A stretch of 64,000 nucleotides of DNA from an uncultured Dorea sp. (GCA_910578865.1 CAJTRM010000001.1:124248-188247), one strand, 5' to 3'. Counted from the first letter of the stretch, positions 23,715 through 31,421 are shown. Translations and numbers: made by a program. The notes: generated by a model from the sequence alone, not told the origin.

Positions 23715-24791
23715 ATGGATTTGACTGTTTTAAACACAGATCTGAATGCTGTCTCCATCATAGACACTTACGAATCATTTATCTGGACAGATCGTTATTG
23801 TGAGTATGGAGACTTTGAACTATACACGATGATGACCAATACTGTTCTTGGCTTTATCAAACAGGATTACTATGTGATGAACCGTGATTCCGAGCATGTC
23901 ATGATTATCGAAAAGATACAGATTACATCTGATGCGGAGAACGGAAATCACGTTACGGTGACAGGTAGGTCTCTTGAATCTATTTTAAACAGAAGAATTG
24001 TCTGGGGGCAAAAGACCATTACCGGTAATCTTCAAAATGGAATAAAAACCCTTCTTATGGATGCTATTATTTCTCCTTCTGATAGTAGCCGACAAATCAG
24101 CAACTTCGTTTTTGAAGCATCGACAGACCCCGCGATTACCAATCTTACGATTGATGCTCAATACACAGGCGATAATTTATACGACGTGATAAGCAAGTTG
24201 TGCAGCGAGAGAAACATCGGATTTAAGATTACTTTGAATGATCAGAAACAGTTTGTATTCAAACTCTATGCAGGAACAGATCGGTCTTATGATCAGACAG
24301 AAAATCCATATGTGGTATTCTCTCCGAACTTTGAAAACATCATTAACAGTAACTACATGGAGTCTAAGTCATCTTTGAAGACTATTACGCTTGTTGGTGG
24401 TGAAGGTGAAGGCGCAGCCAGACGGTATACAACTGTTGGAGGAGGCAGCGGATTAAATCGAAGGGAGCTGTTTACCGATGCTAGAGATATTTCCTCTGAT
24501 GTTGGAGATGGTGTAACCTTATCGAATGCCGAATACATTTCTCAGTTAAAACAACGTGGAAGTGAAAAACTGGCTGAAAATACAGATGTGACGTCTTTCG
24601 AGGGGCAAGTGGAGACAACCATTATGTTCCGCTATGGAGAAGATTTCTTCAACGGCGATATCGTTCAAATTGCTAACGAATACGGACATGAAACAAAAGC
24701 TCGGATTTTGGAGATAGTCATGTCAGAAAATGAGGAAGGGAGTTCGGTTTACCCGACTTTTAAAACAATAACCGAGGAAGGAGGAGAGTAA
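23715..24791 (+). CDS. Tail tip protein, Gp37-like (Tal N-terminal type)
   Basis: A 358-residue protein beginning at ATG 23715. IDTYESFIWTDRYCEYGDFE, followed by VTGRSLESILNRRIVWGQKT and FKITLNDQKQFVFKLYAGTDR, is the ReqiPepy6 Gp37-like family, equivalent to the N-terminal hub part of tail-associated lysins. It lacks a C-terminal hydrolase, so lytic activity at the tail tip would have to come from another protein. A Gly-rich loop (VGGEGEGAARRYTTVGGGSG) lies near residue 230. Confidence 0.8.
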   Translation: MDLTVLNTDLNAVSIIDTYESFIWTDRYCEYGDFELYTMMTNTVLGFIKQDYYVMNRDSEHVMIIEKIQITSDAENGNHVTVTGRSLESILNRRIVWGQKTITGNLQNGIKTLLMDAIISPSDSSRQISNFVFEASTDPAITNLTIDAQYTGDNLYDVISKLCSERNIGFKITLNDQKQFVFKLYAGTDRSYDQTENPYVVFSPNFENIINSNYMESKSSLKTITLVGGEGEGAARRYTTVGGGSGLNRRELFTDARDISSDVGDGVTLSNAEYISQLKQRGSEKLAENTDVTSFEGQVETTIMFRYGEDFFNGDIVQIANEYGHETKARILEIVMSENEEGSSVYPTFKTITEEGGE

Positions 24792-24797
24792 AAGTAA

Positions 24798-26084
24798 ATG
24801 AGCGTTACAAGTGGATTTTTCAACTCGTTCAATCATGATCGACGGTACAATGCAGAACAGATGTCTGCTATCTTTGACGGAATCATAAATGATGGTGTTT
24901 TTGCAAACATTGGTACAGCTTTTGCTGTTCAGGCCGATGAAGGCGATAATATTTCTGTTGGGATTGGACGGGCATGGTTCAACAGTACATGGCTTTTGAA
25001 TGACGCAATTCTCATTCTTACTGATGATGTATCAGAGATTCTTTTGGATCGTTATGATGCAGTTGTTATCGAGATAGACCATTCGGATTCTGTTCGGGCA
25101 GGTACTATCAAGATTGTGAAGGGAAGTGCGTCAAGTTCACCGCAATTTCCTACGCTGTTACATACGACCGATGTGAATCAGTATCCATTGGCTTATATTT
25201 TCCGTAAAGCGGGCTCTATGGAGATTACCCAGGCCGATATTACAAACATGGTTGGCACAAGTAGTTGTCCGTATATTACAGGAATCCTCGAAGTGGTAAA
25301 TGTTGACAACATCGTTGCTCAATGGGAGGCTCAATGGAAACAGTGGTATTCCAATATTACCACAAACGGGTCAGAGGACTTTACAAGCTGGATGGGTGAA
25401 AATGCAGCCATGTTTGCTACTTGGTTTGCCGGTTTGCAGATGATTCTTAGCGGAGATGAAGCTGCGAATTTATTGCTCTTGATGCAGGCTCATGGAATTT
25501 GTGATACCGATACCGGAACGGCGGAAAAAGCTGTAACCAGTATCGGTTTTTCTTTGGTCGAAGGAGCTACCATTCGGATAAAGTTTTCTGCGGATGAAGA
25601 GCCGATTGGAAATGAAGAAGAATTGGAAGACTCGAACGGAAATGCGATTCTCGATGCGGATGGACACACAATTATCGGCGTTCTTGATTTTGGCAAGATT
25701 GCTGAAAATCCAACACTTAATGTGAGTGGTACGGGGGCTTATCCGCTTCTGCATAGAGGCTCCCCAGTTCCTGGACTTTCTCTTTGTAATGGGCGAATCT
25801 ATTCGGTCCTTTTTGACGGATATGCTTACGAAATCGTAGGTGATATTGGCATGACTGGTGGCTATCAGAGAGATGTCCCGATTGTTCTTCCCGCAGATGG
25901 GGTTTATCAGATTCTTTTAGAGGATTCATCAGAGTCAGAATGTTGCGGACTTTATATTTACCATACGGCGACTGGAAAATTAACAGCAATACATGAAGCA
26001 TCAGGCGTATCGATTATCGGAGAGGGATTGACATTAAAAGTAACTTCAAGCCGTAAACCATCGCTACACTATGCAAGGATTTAA
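24798..26084 (+). CDS. Baseplate/receptor-binding region protein
   Basis: A 428-residue protein. The first ~200 residues (SGFFNSFNHDRRYNAEQMSA; GRAWFNSTWLLND; LDRYDAVVIEIDHSD) match the N-terminal domain common to Firmicutes phage upper-baseplate and tail-fibre proteins. The middle is Trp-rich (QWEAQWKQWYSN). The C-terminal ~150 residues are beta-rich with GYQRDVPIVLPADGVYQILL and could be a carbohydrate- or structure-binding sandwich. It lies just upstream of the DGR target gene, so both probably form the same adhesion complex. Confidence 0.7.
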   Translation: MSVTSGFFNSFNHDRRYNAEQMSAIFDGIINDGVFANIGTAFAVQADEGDNISVGIGRAWFNSTWLLNDAILILTDDVSEILLDRYDAVVIEIDHSDSVRAGTIKIVKGSASSSPQFPTLLHTTDVNQYPLAYIFRKAGSMEITQADITNMVGTSSCPYITGILEVVNVDNIVAQWEAQWKQWYSNITTNGSEDFTSWMGENAAMFATWFAGLQMILSGDEAANLLLLMQAHGICDTDTGTAEKAVTSIGFSLVEGATIRIKFSADEEPIGNEEELEDSNGNAILDADGHTIIGVLDFGKIAENPTLNVSGTGAYPLLHRGSPVPGLSLCNGRIYSVLFDGYAYEIVGDIGMTGGYQRDVPIVLPADGVYQILLEDSSESECCGLYIYHTATGKLTAIHEASGVSIIGEGLTLKVTSSRKPSLHYARI

Positions 26085-26105
26085 TAGAAAGGAGAAATTA
26101 AGAAT

Positions 26106-26927
26106 ATGAAAATTACAGAGTATCCCGGAATTGGGAAACTGACTGAGGACAATGTCCTGTTGATAGACGGGGACAACGGAACAAAAAAGATTTTTGTTGG
26201 TGACGCTATCATGGAGATGCTTCATCTGACATCGGCAGAGCTTCACAGAATGATTTTCAGAGGAAAGAATCTTGGGAGTGTCTTGACTGCGGAACAGAAA
26301 ACAGCGATTCAAAATGGAACGTTTGAAGATCTCTGGCTTGGGGATTATTGGGAAATTGAGGGAAGAATCTGGCGGATTGTAGATTTTGACTATTGGCTGC
26401 ATTGCGGCGATACCGCATTTGAAAATCATCATCTGGTGGTTATGCCTGATAAGTGTCTTTATACGGCAGCGATGAATTCTACCAACGTAACAACTGGAGC
26501 GTATGTCGGATCAGCGATGTATACTTCCGGGCTTAATCAAGCGAAGACGATTGTTACAGCGGCTTTCGGAAATGCGGTGCTCACACATAGGGAATATCTT
26601 GCTAACGCTGTTAGTAATGGTAGACCGAGTGCAGGAGCTTGGTATGACTCTAAAGTAGAACTCCCTAATGAGTGCATGATGTACGGTCATCTGCATTTCT
26701 CGCCAGTATCAGATGGCACAAATGTTCCTGCTATATACACAATCAGCAAGACTCAGCTTGCGTTAATGATGGTATGCCCCAAGTTCATCAATCCGGAAAG
26801 AGAGAATCAGTGGTTGAGGGACGTCGTTTCTGCGGCTTTTTTCGCTGTTGTGTACGGCTCTGGCCATGCGACCTACGGCCGCGCTTCTGCCCCTCTTGGG
26901 GTTCGTCCGGTTATCGCCATTGGTTAG
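26106..26927 (+). CDS. DGR target: diversified tail adhesin with C-type-lectin-like C-terminus
   Basis: A 273-residue protein from ATG 26106 (AAAGGAG). The N-terminus (KITEYPGIGKLTEDNVLLID) is a fibre attachment-type segment. The C-terminal ~170 residues (DYWEIEGRIWRIVDFDYWLH; FINPERENQWLRDVVSAAFF; ending GVRPVIAI) have the layout of the CLec/FGE-like or DUF6273-like fold that DGR targets use. Residues 240-269 are encoded by the variable repeat. Eleven Asn codons of the template are changed here to Phe, Val, Tyr, Gly, Ser, His, Thr, Gly, Arg, Ala and Leu. Inferred role: host-receptor binding with programmed variability. Confidence 0.9.
   Translation: MKITEYPGIGKLTEDNVLLIDGDNGTKKIFVGDAIMEMLHLTSAELHRMIFRGKNLGSVLTAEQKTAIQNGTFEDLWLGDYWEIEGRIWRIVDFDYWLHCGDTAFENHHLVVMPDKCLYTAAMNSTNVTTGAYVGSAMYTSGLNQAKTIVTAAFGNAVLTHREYLANAVSNGRPSAGAWYDSKVELPNECMMYGHLHFSPVSDGTNVPAIYTISKTQLALMMVCPKFINPERENQWLRDVVSAAFFAVVYGSGHATYGRASAPLGVRPVIAIG
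26823..26910 (+). repeat. DGR variable repeat (VR)
   Basis: These 88 bases align without gaps to 27994-28081 (offset 1171). There are 22 differences, and each one lies at an adenine of the template copy; 4 of the 26 template adenines are unchanged and no other base differs. The 3' end (GTTCGTCCGG, 26901-26910) is identical in both copies, after which the sequences diverge in the manner of IMH/IMH* sites. Ends 14 bases before the stop codon. Confidence 0.95.
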
Positions 26928-26935
26928 GTAAATCT

Positions 26936-26952
26936 AGGGGCCTTGTGCCCCC
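26936..26952 (+). promoter_or_regulatory. Hairpin/cruciform just downstream of the VR
   Basis: GGGGC (26937-26941), loop CTTGT, GCCCC (26947-26951), nine bases after the stop codon of the target gene. Hairpins at this position downstream of the VR are known to promote DGR retrohoming in BPP-1 and Treponema elements. Role here is inferred from position and base pairing. Confidence 0.6.
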
Positions 26953-27029
26953 TCTGGGGTAAACACCGTATTCAGGTGACCAAAATTTGTGCTATAAAAA
27001 ATAAGAATTAAATGAAAGGAAGAATCAAA

Positions 27030-27338
27030 ATGGATGAGAAAATCTATAAAGTTACCCTTGCCGATGGAACAGAGCTTGCGGGTCTTTCCATGAATGGTAA
27101 TAATTTTATTTCGGCTGTTCCTGTTGATGCAGACATTTTTACAGCGAACTGTTCACCTGTTGCGATTAGCGATGGAGAAAAAGAGGAAATCCATGAGCAC
27201 ATGGAACTGGTGCAGGTAACAGTTGTTGATGACAGATACTGGTTTGTTCTTCGTGACCTGACAACCGCAGAGTTGGAACAGGAAAAAATGAAATCCGATA
27301 TCGAATACATCGCTATGATGTGCGATGTTGAACTTTAA
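27030..27338 (+). CDS. Small phage protein between DGR target and Avd
   Basis: A 102-residue soluble protein from ATG 27030, preceded by AAAGGAAG; the ATG at 27012 overlaps that site and is less likely. Residues 1-70 are beta-rich (YKVTLADGTELAGLSMNGNN), residues 80-102 helical (TTAELEQEKMKSDIEYIAMM). Comparable small proteins follow tail-fibre genes in Firmicutes phages, sometimes as fibre chaperones. No function assigned. Confidence 0.6.
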   Translation: MDEKIYKVTLADGTELAGLSMNGNNFISAVPVDADIFTANCSPVAISDGEKEEIHEHMELVQVTVVDDRYWFVLRDLTTAELEQEKMKSDIEYIAMMCDVEL

Positions 27339-27355
27339 GAAAGGAGATCACCATT

Positions 27356-27493
27356 ATGCATAGCAATAAATACGATACTGTAAAACGCTACTACAGCCTG
27401 AAGCTGTGGAATGACACAAAAGTTCGTAATGCCGTAGTAAAAGGCTGGATCACCGAAGCAGAATTTGCTGAGATTACGGGGAAAGCTTACTAA
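27356..27493 (+). CDS. XkdX-type small phage protein
   Basis: A 45-residue protein starting at ATG 27356 after AAAGGAGATCACC: HSNKYDTVKRYYSLKLWNDT, then KVRNAVVKGWITEAEFAEIT. The Y-x-LKLW and V-x-KGWITxxEFxEITG patterns are those of the XkdX family found at the end of the tail module in PBSX-like and many Firmicutes phages. Its stop codon TAA directly abuts the avd ATG. Confidence 0.75.
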   Translation: MHSNKYDTVKRYYSLKLWNDTKVRNAVVKGWITEAEFAEITGKAY

Positions 27494-27988
27494 ATGAGCG
27501 TTCTTGTCAGTGACCGAAAAGAATCGAAGTTTGAGGCAATCACATTTTCTGTTGAACTTCACAACATGCTGCTTGACTTTATGCAGAGAAACTTTGGAGT
27601 GAAAGACTTGGAACAATTTGTCAGGATTCAGTATGCTTACGGGAAAGAGCCAACCGAGAATTTTTCAAAGTATCGGTACCTGATGACCAATTTCAAAAAT
27701 AGAATTGATCAACTGGCGTCTCAACTTACAAGCAATATCAGAGCGGCTAATTCTATCTATCCAACTTCCATGCATGAGTATGAAGAACGCAGAGATTACC
27801 AGAATAAGGCAATCATTAACTGTGAACAGATTATAAAAGAGTTACAGCGTATTGTGGAAATCTTTGAGGTCGATATAAATGTCTACGGCAGATATGTAAA
27901 AGCTATCGACCGAGAAATCGGTTTGATAAAGAAGTGGCGTCAGAGGGATCGTAAGATCAAATCATATTTACCACCGGGCAACACCTAA
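27494..27988 (+). CDS. avd: Avd: DGR accessory variability determinant
   Basis: A 164-residue, almost entirely helical basic protein (ELHNMLLDFMQRNFG; NRIDQLASQLTSNIRAANSI; RDYQNKAIINCEQIIKELQR; DREIGLIKKWRQRDRKI). Avd proteins are four-helix bundles that form pentamers, bind the reverse transcriptase and template RNA, and are essential for mutagenic cDNA synthesis. Position directly before the template repeat and reverse transcriptase is the standard arrangement. The call rests on the helical pattern and this context. Confidence 0.75.
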   Translation: MSVLVSDRKESKFEAITFSVELHNMLLDFMQRNFGVKDLEQFVRIQYAYGKEPTENFSKYRYLMTNFKNRIDQLASQLTSNIRAANSIYPTSMHEYEERRDYQNKAIINCEQIIKELQRIVEIFEVDINVYGRYVKAIDREIGLIKKWRQRDRKIKSYLPPGNT

Positions 27989-27993
27989 TACGT

Positions 27994-28081
27994 GTCGTTT
28001 CTGCGGCTAATTTCGCTAATGTGAACAACAATGGCAATACGAACTACAACAACGCTTCTAACACTAATGGAGTTCGTCCGG
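27994..28081 (+). repeat. DGR template repeat (TR)
   Basis: The untranslated donor copy of the variable repeat, starting six bases after the avd stop. It is adenine-rich in the target's reading frame: 11 AAC/AAT codons, plus ACG, ACT, TAC and GGA. AAY codons randomised at adenine give 15 amino acids and no stop codon. All differences from VR are at these adenines. Its RNA is the template for the error-prone reverse transcriptase. Confidence 0.95.
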
Positions 28082-28135
28082 ATTCTTCGCCTAACCAACG
28101 GAGAAGGAGGTGTTGTCCGTTCCATCAAAGGATAA

Positions 28136-28189
28136 ATGACAAAGCTGGACGCAATTTACTACGGTAAATATTGCTATCACGGTGAATAA
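28136..28189 (+). CDS. Possible 17-residue leader ORF before the reverse transcriptase
   Basis: ATG 28136 to TAA 28189 would encode MTKLDAIYYGKYCYHGE. AAAGG lies just upstream but with short spacing. The stop codon is two bases before the RT ATG, and GGTGA inside its end is the likely ribosome site of the RT, so translation could be coupled. It may equally be chance within the template-RNA 3' region. Confidence 0.25.
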   Translation: MTKLDAIYYGKYCYHGE

Positions 28190-28191
28190 TT

Positions 28192-29409
28192 ATGACGTAT
28201 GAGGAGATTGTATCTGACGCCAACAACTTGTATAAGGCTTACAGGGCTTCTATAAAAGGCAGTAAATGGAAGGAAACGACGCAGAAATTCATCATGAATT
28301 TCCTTAGATATATCTTTTCCATACAAGAAGAGCTTCTCAATCGGACACTTCAAAATGGGCCGACCGAGGAGTTCTCTTTGTCTGAACGAGGCCGTGTAAG
28401 ACCTATTACAAGTATCCAGATAAAGGACAGAATTGTCCGCCACGCCCTTTGTGATGAAGTAATTTTGCCAGAGGTGAAGAAACATATCATTTACGATAAT
28501 TGCGCATCTATTAAAGGTCGGGGCATTTCACGCCAGAGATTTCGTTTTGAGGTGCATCTTCGGAAGTATTACAAGTTACATGGTAACGAAGGATGGATTT
28601 TATTTGGAGACTTCTCAAAATTTTACGACAATATTATTCATGAGATTGCAAAGCGGGAACTGCTGAAATTATTTGACGATGATAAGTTCATTGGCTGGCT
28701 CTTAACACTAATATTTGATGGATTCAAGATTGACGTTTCTTACATGACTGATGAAGAATACGCAAACTGTATGGAATCCACGTTCAACAAAAACGAATAC
28801 CGGAAAATTCCAAAGGAAAAACTCACCGGCGAAAAATGGATGGCTAAATCTGTTAATATTGGAGATCAGTTATCTCAAATCGTCGGTATTTATTATCCTT
28901 ACCGAATCGACAATTATGTTAAGTATGTGATGAGCCAGAAGTTCTATGGAAGATACATGGACGATTGGTACGTCATGAATCCAGACAAGCAGGTACTTCT
29001 CAATATCCTTGATGGAATTCGCACCATAGCAAATGAACTTGGCATTCATATCAATGAGAAGAAAACCAGAATCGTCAAGATTTCCAGTACATACAAATTC
29101 CTGCAAATTAGGTACACGCTTACCAAAGATGGAAAAATCATAAAACGTATCAATCCCGATAGGGTTACAGCAATGCGGAGAAAACTGAAGAAGCTGGCCG
29201 TTAAAGTGCGGAATAATGAGATTGATTATGATGGAGTCGAAAACATGTTCCGTGGTTGGATGGGTAGCTTTTATAAGTTAATGTCCAGACAACAGCGCAA
29301 AAATCTTATCGGGCTTTATGAGGACCTATTCGACAAAACGATTACGGTTGTCAACAAAAAGCTGGTTATATTCGATAGGTCACCACAACAAAAAATAAAG
29401 GAGGTATAG
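28192..29409 (+). CDS. DGR reverse transcriptase
   Basis: A 405-residue reverse transcriptase. Motif A is LFGDFSKFYDNI with Asp140. The DGR-specific motif 4 is IGDQLSQ (223-229), fitting the I/V/L-G-x-x-x-S-Q rule that separates DGR enzymes from group II intron RTs. Motif C is YGRYMDDWYVMN (YMDD, 255-258). Motif D and thumb follow (HINEKKTRIVKISSTYKFLQ). There is no maturase or endonuclease domain. With Avd it makes adenine-mutagenised cDNA from TR, which replaces VR. An RDRIVRHALCDEVILPEVKK block (79-98) is typical of the finger region. Confidence 0.95.
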   Translation: MTYEEIVSDANNLYKAYRASIKGSKWKETTQKFIMNFLRYIFSIQEELLNRTLQNGPTEEFSLSERGRVRPITSIQIKDRIVRHALCDEVILPEVKKHIIYDNCASIKGRGISRQRFRFEVHLRKYYKLHGNEGWILFGDFSKFYDNIIHEIAKRELLKLFDDDKFIGWLLTLIFDGFKIDVSYMTDEEYANCMESTFNKNEYRKIPKEKLTGEKWMAKSVNIGDQLSQIVGIYYPYRIDNYVKYVMSQKFYGRYMDDWYVMNPDKQVLLNILDGIRTIANELGIHINEKKTRIVKISSTYKFLQIRYTLTKDGKIIKRINPDRVTAMRRKLKKLAVKVRNNEIDYDGVENMFRGWMGSFYKLMSRQQRKNLIGLYEDLFDKTITVVNKKLVIFDRSPQQKIKEV

Positions 29410-29411
29410 AC

Positions 29412-29747
29412 ATGGAGTCCTGGCTTCAAATCTTACTTACAATTTTTAGCTCAGTCTTAGCGTCTTCTGGGCTGTGGGCCTATGTAACAAAACGGCTTGA
29501 AAAGAAAGACGTAAAAACAGAAATGCTTATAGGGCTTGGACATGACCGGATTATGTATCTTGGCATGGCCTATATTGAGAGGGGATATATTACTTCGGAT
29601 GAGTATGAAAATCTTTACGAATATCTCTATAAGCCTTATGAAAAAATGGGCGGAAATGGCTCCGCCAAGCGAATTATGAACGAGGTAAATAAACTACCTA
29701 TACACAAATCACAATATAAGGAGGAAACAAATCATGAAGATGAGTAA
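29412..29747 (+). CDS. Small membrane-anchored phage protein of the lysis region
   Basis: A 111-residue protein: one N-terminal membrane segment (WLQILLTIFSSVLASSGLWA) then a basic, helical cytoplasmic part with EMLIGLGHDRIMYLGMAYIE and EYENLYEYLYKPYEKMGGNG. This protein regularly precedes the holin in clostridial phages. It may be a holin partner or regulator. It begins two bases after the RT stop and overlaps the holin gene by 14 bases. Confidence 0.65.
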   Translation: MESWLQILLTIFSSVLASSGLWAYVTKRLEKKDVKTEMLIGLGHDRIMYLGMAYIERGYITSDEYENLYEYLYKPYEKMGGNGSAKRIMNEVNKLPIHKSQYKEETNHEDE

Positions 29748-29937
29748 CAAAACTTACGATGCGTTAAAATGGGTGGCACAGTTTCTGCTTCCGGGGGCAG
29801 GTACTTTGTATTTTGCATTGGCGGGTATCTGGGGACTTCCCTATGGGGAGCAGGTAGTCGGTACTATCACGGCTGTCGATACTTTCCTTGGAGTTCTTTT
29901 GGGAATCAGTACGGCGAGTTATAACAAAACCAACTAA
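29734..29937 (+). CDS. Holin (Dp-1-like family)
   Basis: A 67-residue protein with two hydrophobic segments (ALKWVAQFLLPGAGTLYFAL and VVGTITAVDTFLGVLLGIS) and a Gly-rich turn GIWGLPYG. The order K-W-x-A-x-x-LLP ... TxxTAVDTxLGxLLGIS followed by a short polar tail is characteristic of Dp-1-type holins. It would form membrane lesions that release the endolysin. AAGGAGG stands before ATG 29734. Confidence 0.8.
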   Translation: MKMSNKTYDALKWVAQFLLPGAGTLYFALAGIWGLPYGEQVVGTITAVDTFLGVLLGISTASYNKTN

Positions 29938-29957
29938 CTAAAGGAGGATGCTGACAC

Positions 29958-30551
29958 ATGGCTAATCAATATGTAAATAAAGTTATCTATGGCGGCAATA
30001 CTCTGGTAGACCTTACGAGTGATACTGTTGATTCCACCCATCTTCTCAAAGACGCAACAGCTCATGATAAGTCTGGTGCGCCTATTATCGGCGAATGTAC
30101 CTTTGATTCGGATACTTCCGATGCCGATGTGGCGGTTGCTGAGATTCTTACGGGGAAGACTGCTTATGCCAGAGGTGTAAAGGTAAAAGGAACAATGCCG
30201 AATAATGCTGGTATCAATGAGAAGATTACGACTCTCGCCCAAGAGGTGACTGTTCCGAAAGGATATCACGATGGTAGTGGAAAAGTTTCGATTGATGCAA
30301 CAGAACAGGTGAAGCTTGTCGCAGCGAATATTCGGGAAGGAATCACAATTCTTGGCGTAGAGGGTTCAATGTCTGGTTCTGAAGGAATGAAGGCCCAGGC
30401 AAAGACTGTAACACCGGCAAAAACAGAACAGACGATCCTTCCGGATACAGAGAACGAATTCAACTGTTTGTCTCAGGTCACTGTTGCTGCAATTCCATAT
30501 ACAGAAACAGACAATGCTGCTGGAGGTAAAACGGTAACGATTGCGGGGTGA
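29958..30551 (+). CDS. Tail appendage-type protein with VNKVIYG motif
   Basis: A 197-residue beta-rich protein from ATG 29958. The N-terminal VNKVIYGGNTLVDLTSDTV recurs in the next gene product. Internal repeats of the type ILTGKTAYARGVKVKGTMPN and GITILGVEGSM are common in Firmicutes phage fibre proteins. It ends IPYTETDNAAGGKTVTIAG, an end shared with the 31063 gene. Probably a decoration or side-fibre component; exact role unknown. Confidence 0.6.
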   Translation: MANQYVNKVIYGGNTLVDLTSDTVDSTHLLKDATAHDKSGAPIIGECTFDSDTSDADVAVAEILTGKTAYARGVKVKGTMPNNAGINEKITTLAQEVTVPKGYHDGSGKVSIDATEQVKLVAANIREGITILGVEGSMSGSEGMKAQAKTVTPAKTEQTILPDTENEFNCLSQVTVAAIPYTETDNAAGGKTVTIAG

Positions 30552-30555
30552 TTAA

Positions 30556-30819
30556 ATGGCAGTAAATAAAGTTGTTTACGGCAACGAAACTTTAATCGAC
30601 CTTACAAACGACACTGTCGTACCTGAAGTGCTTCGGAGAGGATACACAGCTCACAAGGCAGACGGTACAGTCATCAACGGGGAACAGGGGATCTTGACAT
30701 TTGATGATTATCCTAACGAAGAAAAATTCTTTCATGAATTACAGGATTCAGATGGGGAAAGGATTCTCGATGATTCCGGGGGAACAATCTGGAGTAAGAC
30801 AGTGTACCGAAAAGTATAG
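30556..30819 (+). CDS. Small tail appendage-type protein, paralogous N-terminus
   Basis: An 87-residue protein from ATG 30556. Its first 22 residues (AVNKVVYGNETLIDLTNDTV) parallel the start of the 29958 product, followed by GYTAHKADGTVINGEQG. The second half is acidic (YPNEEKFFHELQDSDGERIL). It looks like a truncated relative of its neighbour. Separated from it by only four bases. Confidence 0.55.
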   Translation: MAVNKVVYGNETLIDLTNDTVVPEVLRRGYTAHKADGTVINGEQGILTFDDYPNEEKFFHELQDSDGERILDDSGGTIWSKTVYRKV

Positions 30820-30834
30820 GAAGGAGGTCGCATT

Positions 30835-31047
30835 ATGGGAAACAGTATCGAGTGTGTTGGCGCTGTGAAAGCTATTCATCAGTCCGATAACGTTGACAGA
30901 TGGAAAAGAGAATACCAGTGTTTCAAAGCAGATTTTGGCGATCTTCCGAAAGATGATGATTTGGCAAGCGGTTCATCTGTGATGATTTTAGATACCGGGG
31001 AATACGCTGAATACCATAGACCGACCAAGTCTTGGAATATTATTTGA
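30835..31047 (+). CDS. Small phage protein near the prophage right end
   Basis: A 70-residue soluble protein from ATG 30835 (GGAAGGAGGTCGC). DNVDRWKREYQCFKADFGDL, then SGSSVMILDTGEYAEYHRPT, suggests a small beta fold with a terminal tryptophan. No family is recognised with certainty; similar proteins accompany fibre genes. Co-transcribed with its neighbours. Confidence 0.5.
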   Translation: MGNSIECVGAVKAIHQSDNVDRWKREYQCFKADFGDLPKDDDLASGSSVMILDTGEYAEYHRPTKSWNII

Positions 31048-31062
31048 TGGGAGGAGTGAGAC

Positions 31063-31377
31063 ATGACAGGAAATCAGGCTTACGCTCTCTCCCGCAAATA
31101 CACGGAAGAGAGTCTTAAAGGAGCGGGTGCTCTTAAAGGAAAAAGTCCTTACGAAATAGCGGTGGATAATGGCTATACTGGAACAGAACAGGAATGGCTT
31201 GAAAGCTTAAAAGGTTCTCCTGAAAGTCTGCTCTCAGATGAAGAAGTTTCAGAAGAGTCTACTTGGAGTTCTGCCAAAATTTCAGAGGAACTGAAGAAAA
31301 TTTCCGAAAGTGGTGGCGTAGTCAGTTACCATGAAACGGACAACGATTTTGGCGGGAAAACCGTTACCATTTCGTAA
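31063..31377 (+). CDS. Last phage gene: fibre-linker-like protein
   Basis: A 104-residue protein from ATG 31063. KGKSPYEIAVDNGYTGTEQE, followed by WLESLKGSPESLL, is the linker seen in many phage tail fibres (G-x-S-x-YEIA-x-x-NGF-x-GTE-x-EWL-x-SL-KG). It ends VSYHETDNDFGGKTVTIS, the same terminal motif as the 29958 product. It is short, so it may be an adaptor rather than a full fibre. No phage gene follows. Confidence 0.6.
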   Translation: MTGNQAYALSRKYTEESLKGAGALKGKSPYEIAVDNGYTGTEQEWLESLKGSPESLLSDEEVSEESTWSSAKISEELKKISESGGVVSYHETDNDFGGKTVTIS

Positions 31378-31406
31378 TTGGCGAAACCGAAAATTAGTGG
31401 TACAAT
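31378..31406 (+). promoter_or_regulatory. Predicted sigma-A promoter at the prophage-host boundary
   Basis: TTGGCG (31378-31383), a 17-base spacer, and TACAAT (31401-31406) with an extended TG one base before the -10. It overlaps the end of the last phage gene and points towards the HAD gene. Whether it is phage- or host-derived cannot be told without the empty site. Confidence 0.5.
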
Positions 31407-31421
31407 GAAGTCGTTAGGAGT

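Noticed and set aside
24798..26084. Second DGR variable repeat in the neighbouring baseplate gene
   Set aside because: Its 3' end does not align with the TR; only 26823-26910 matches.
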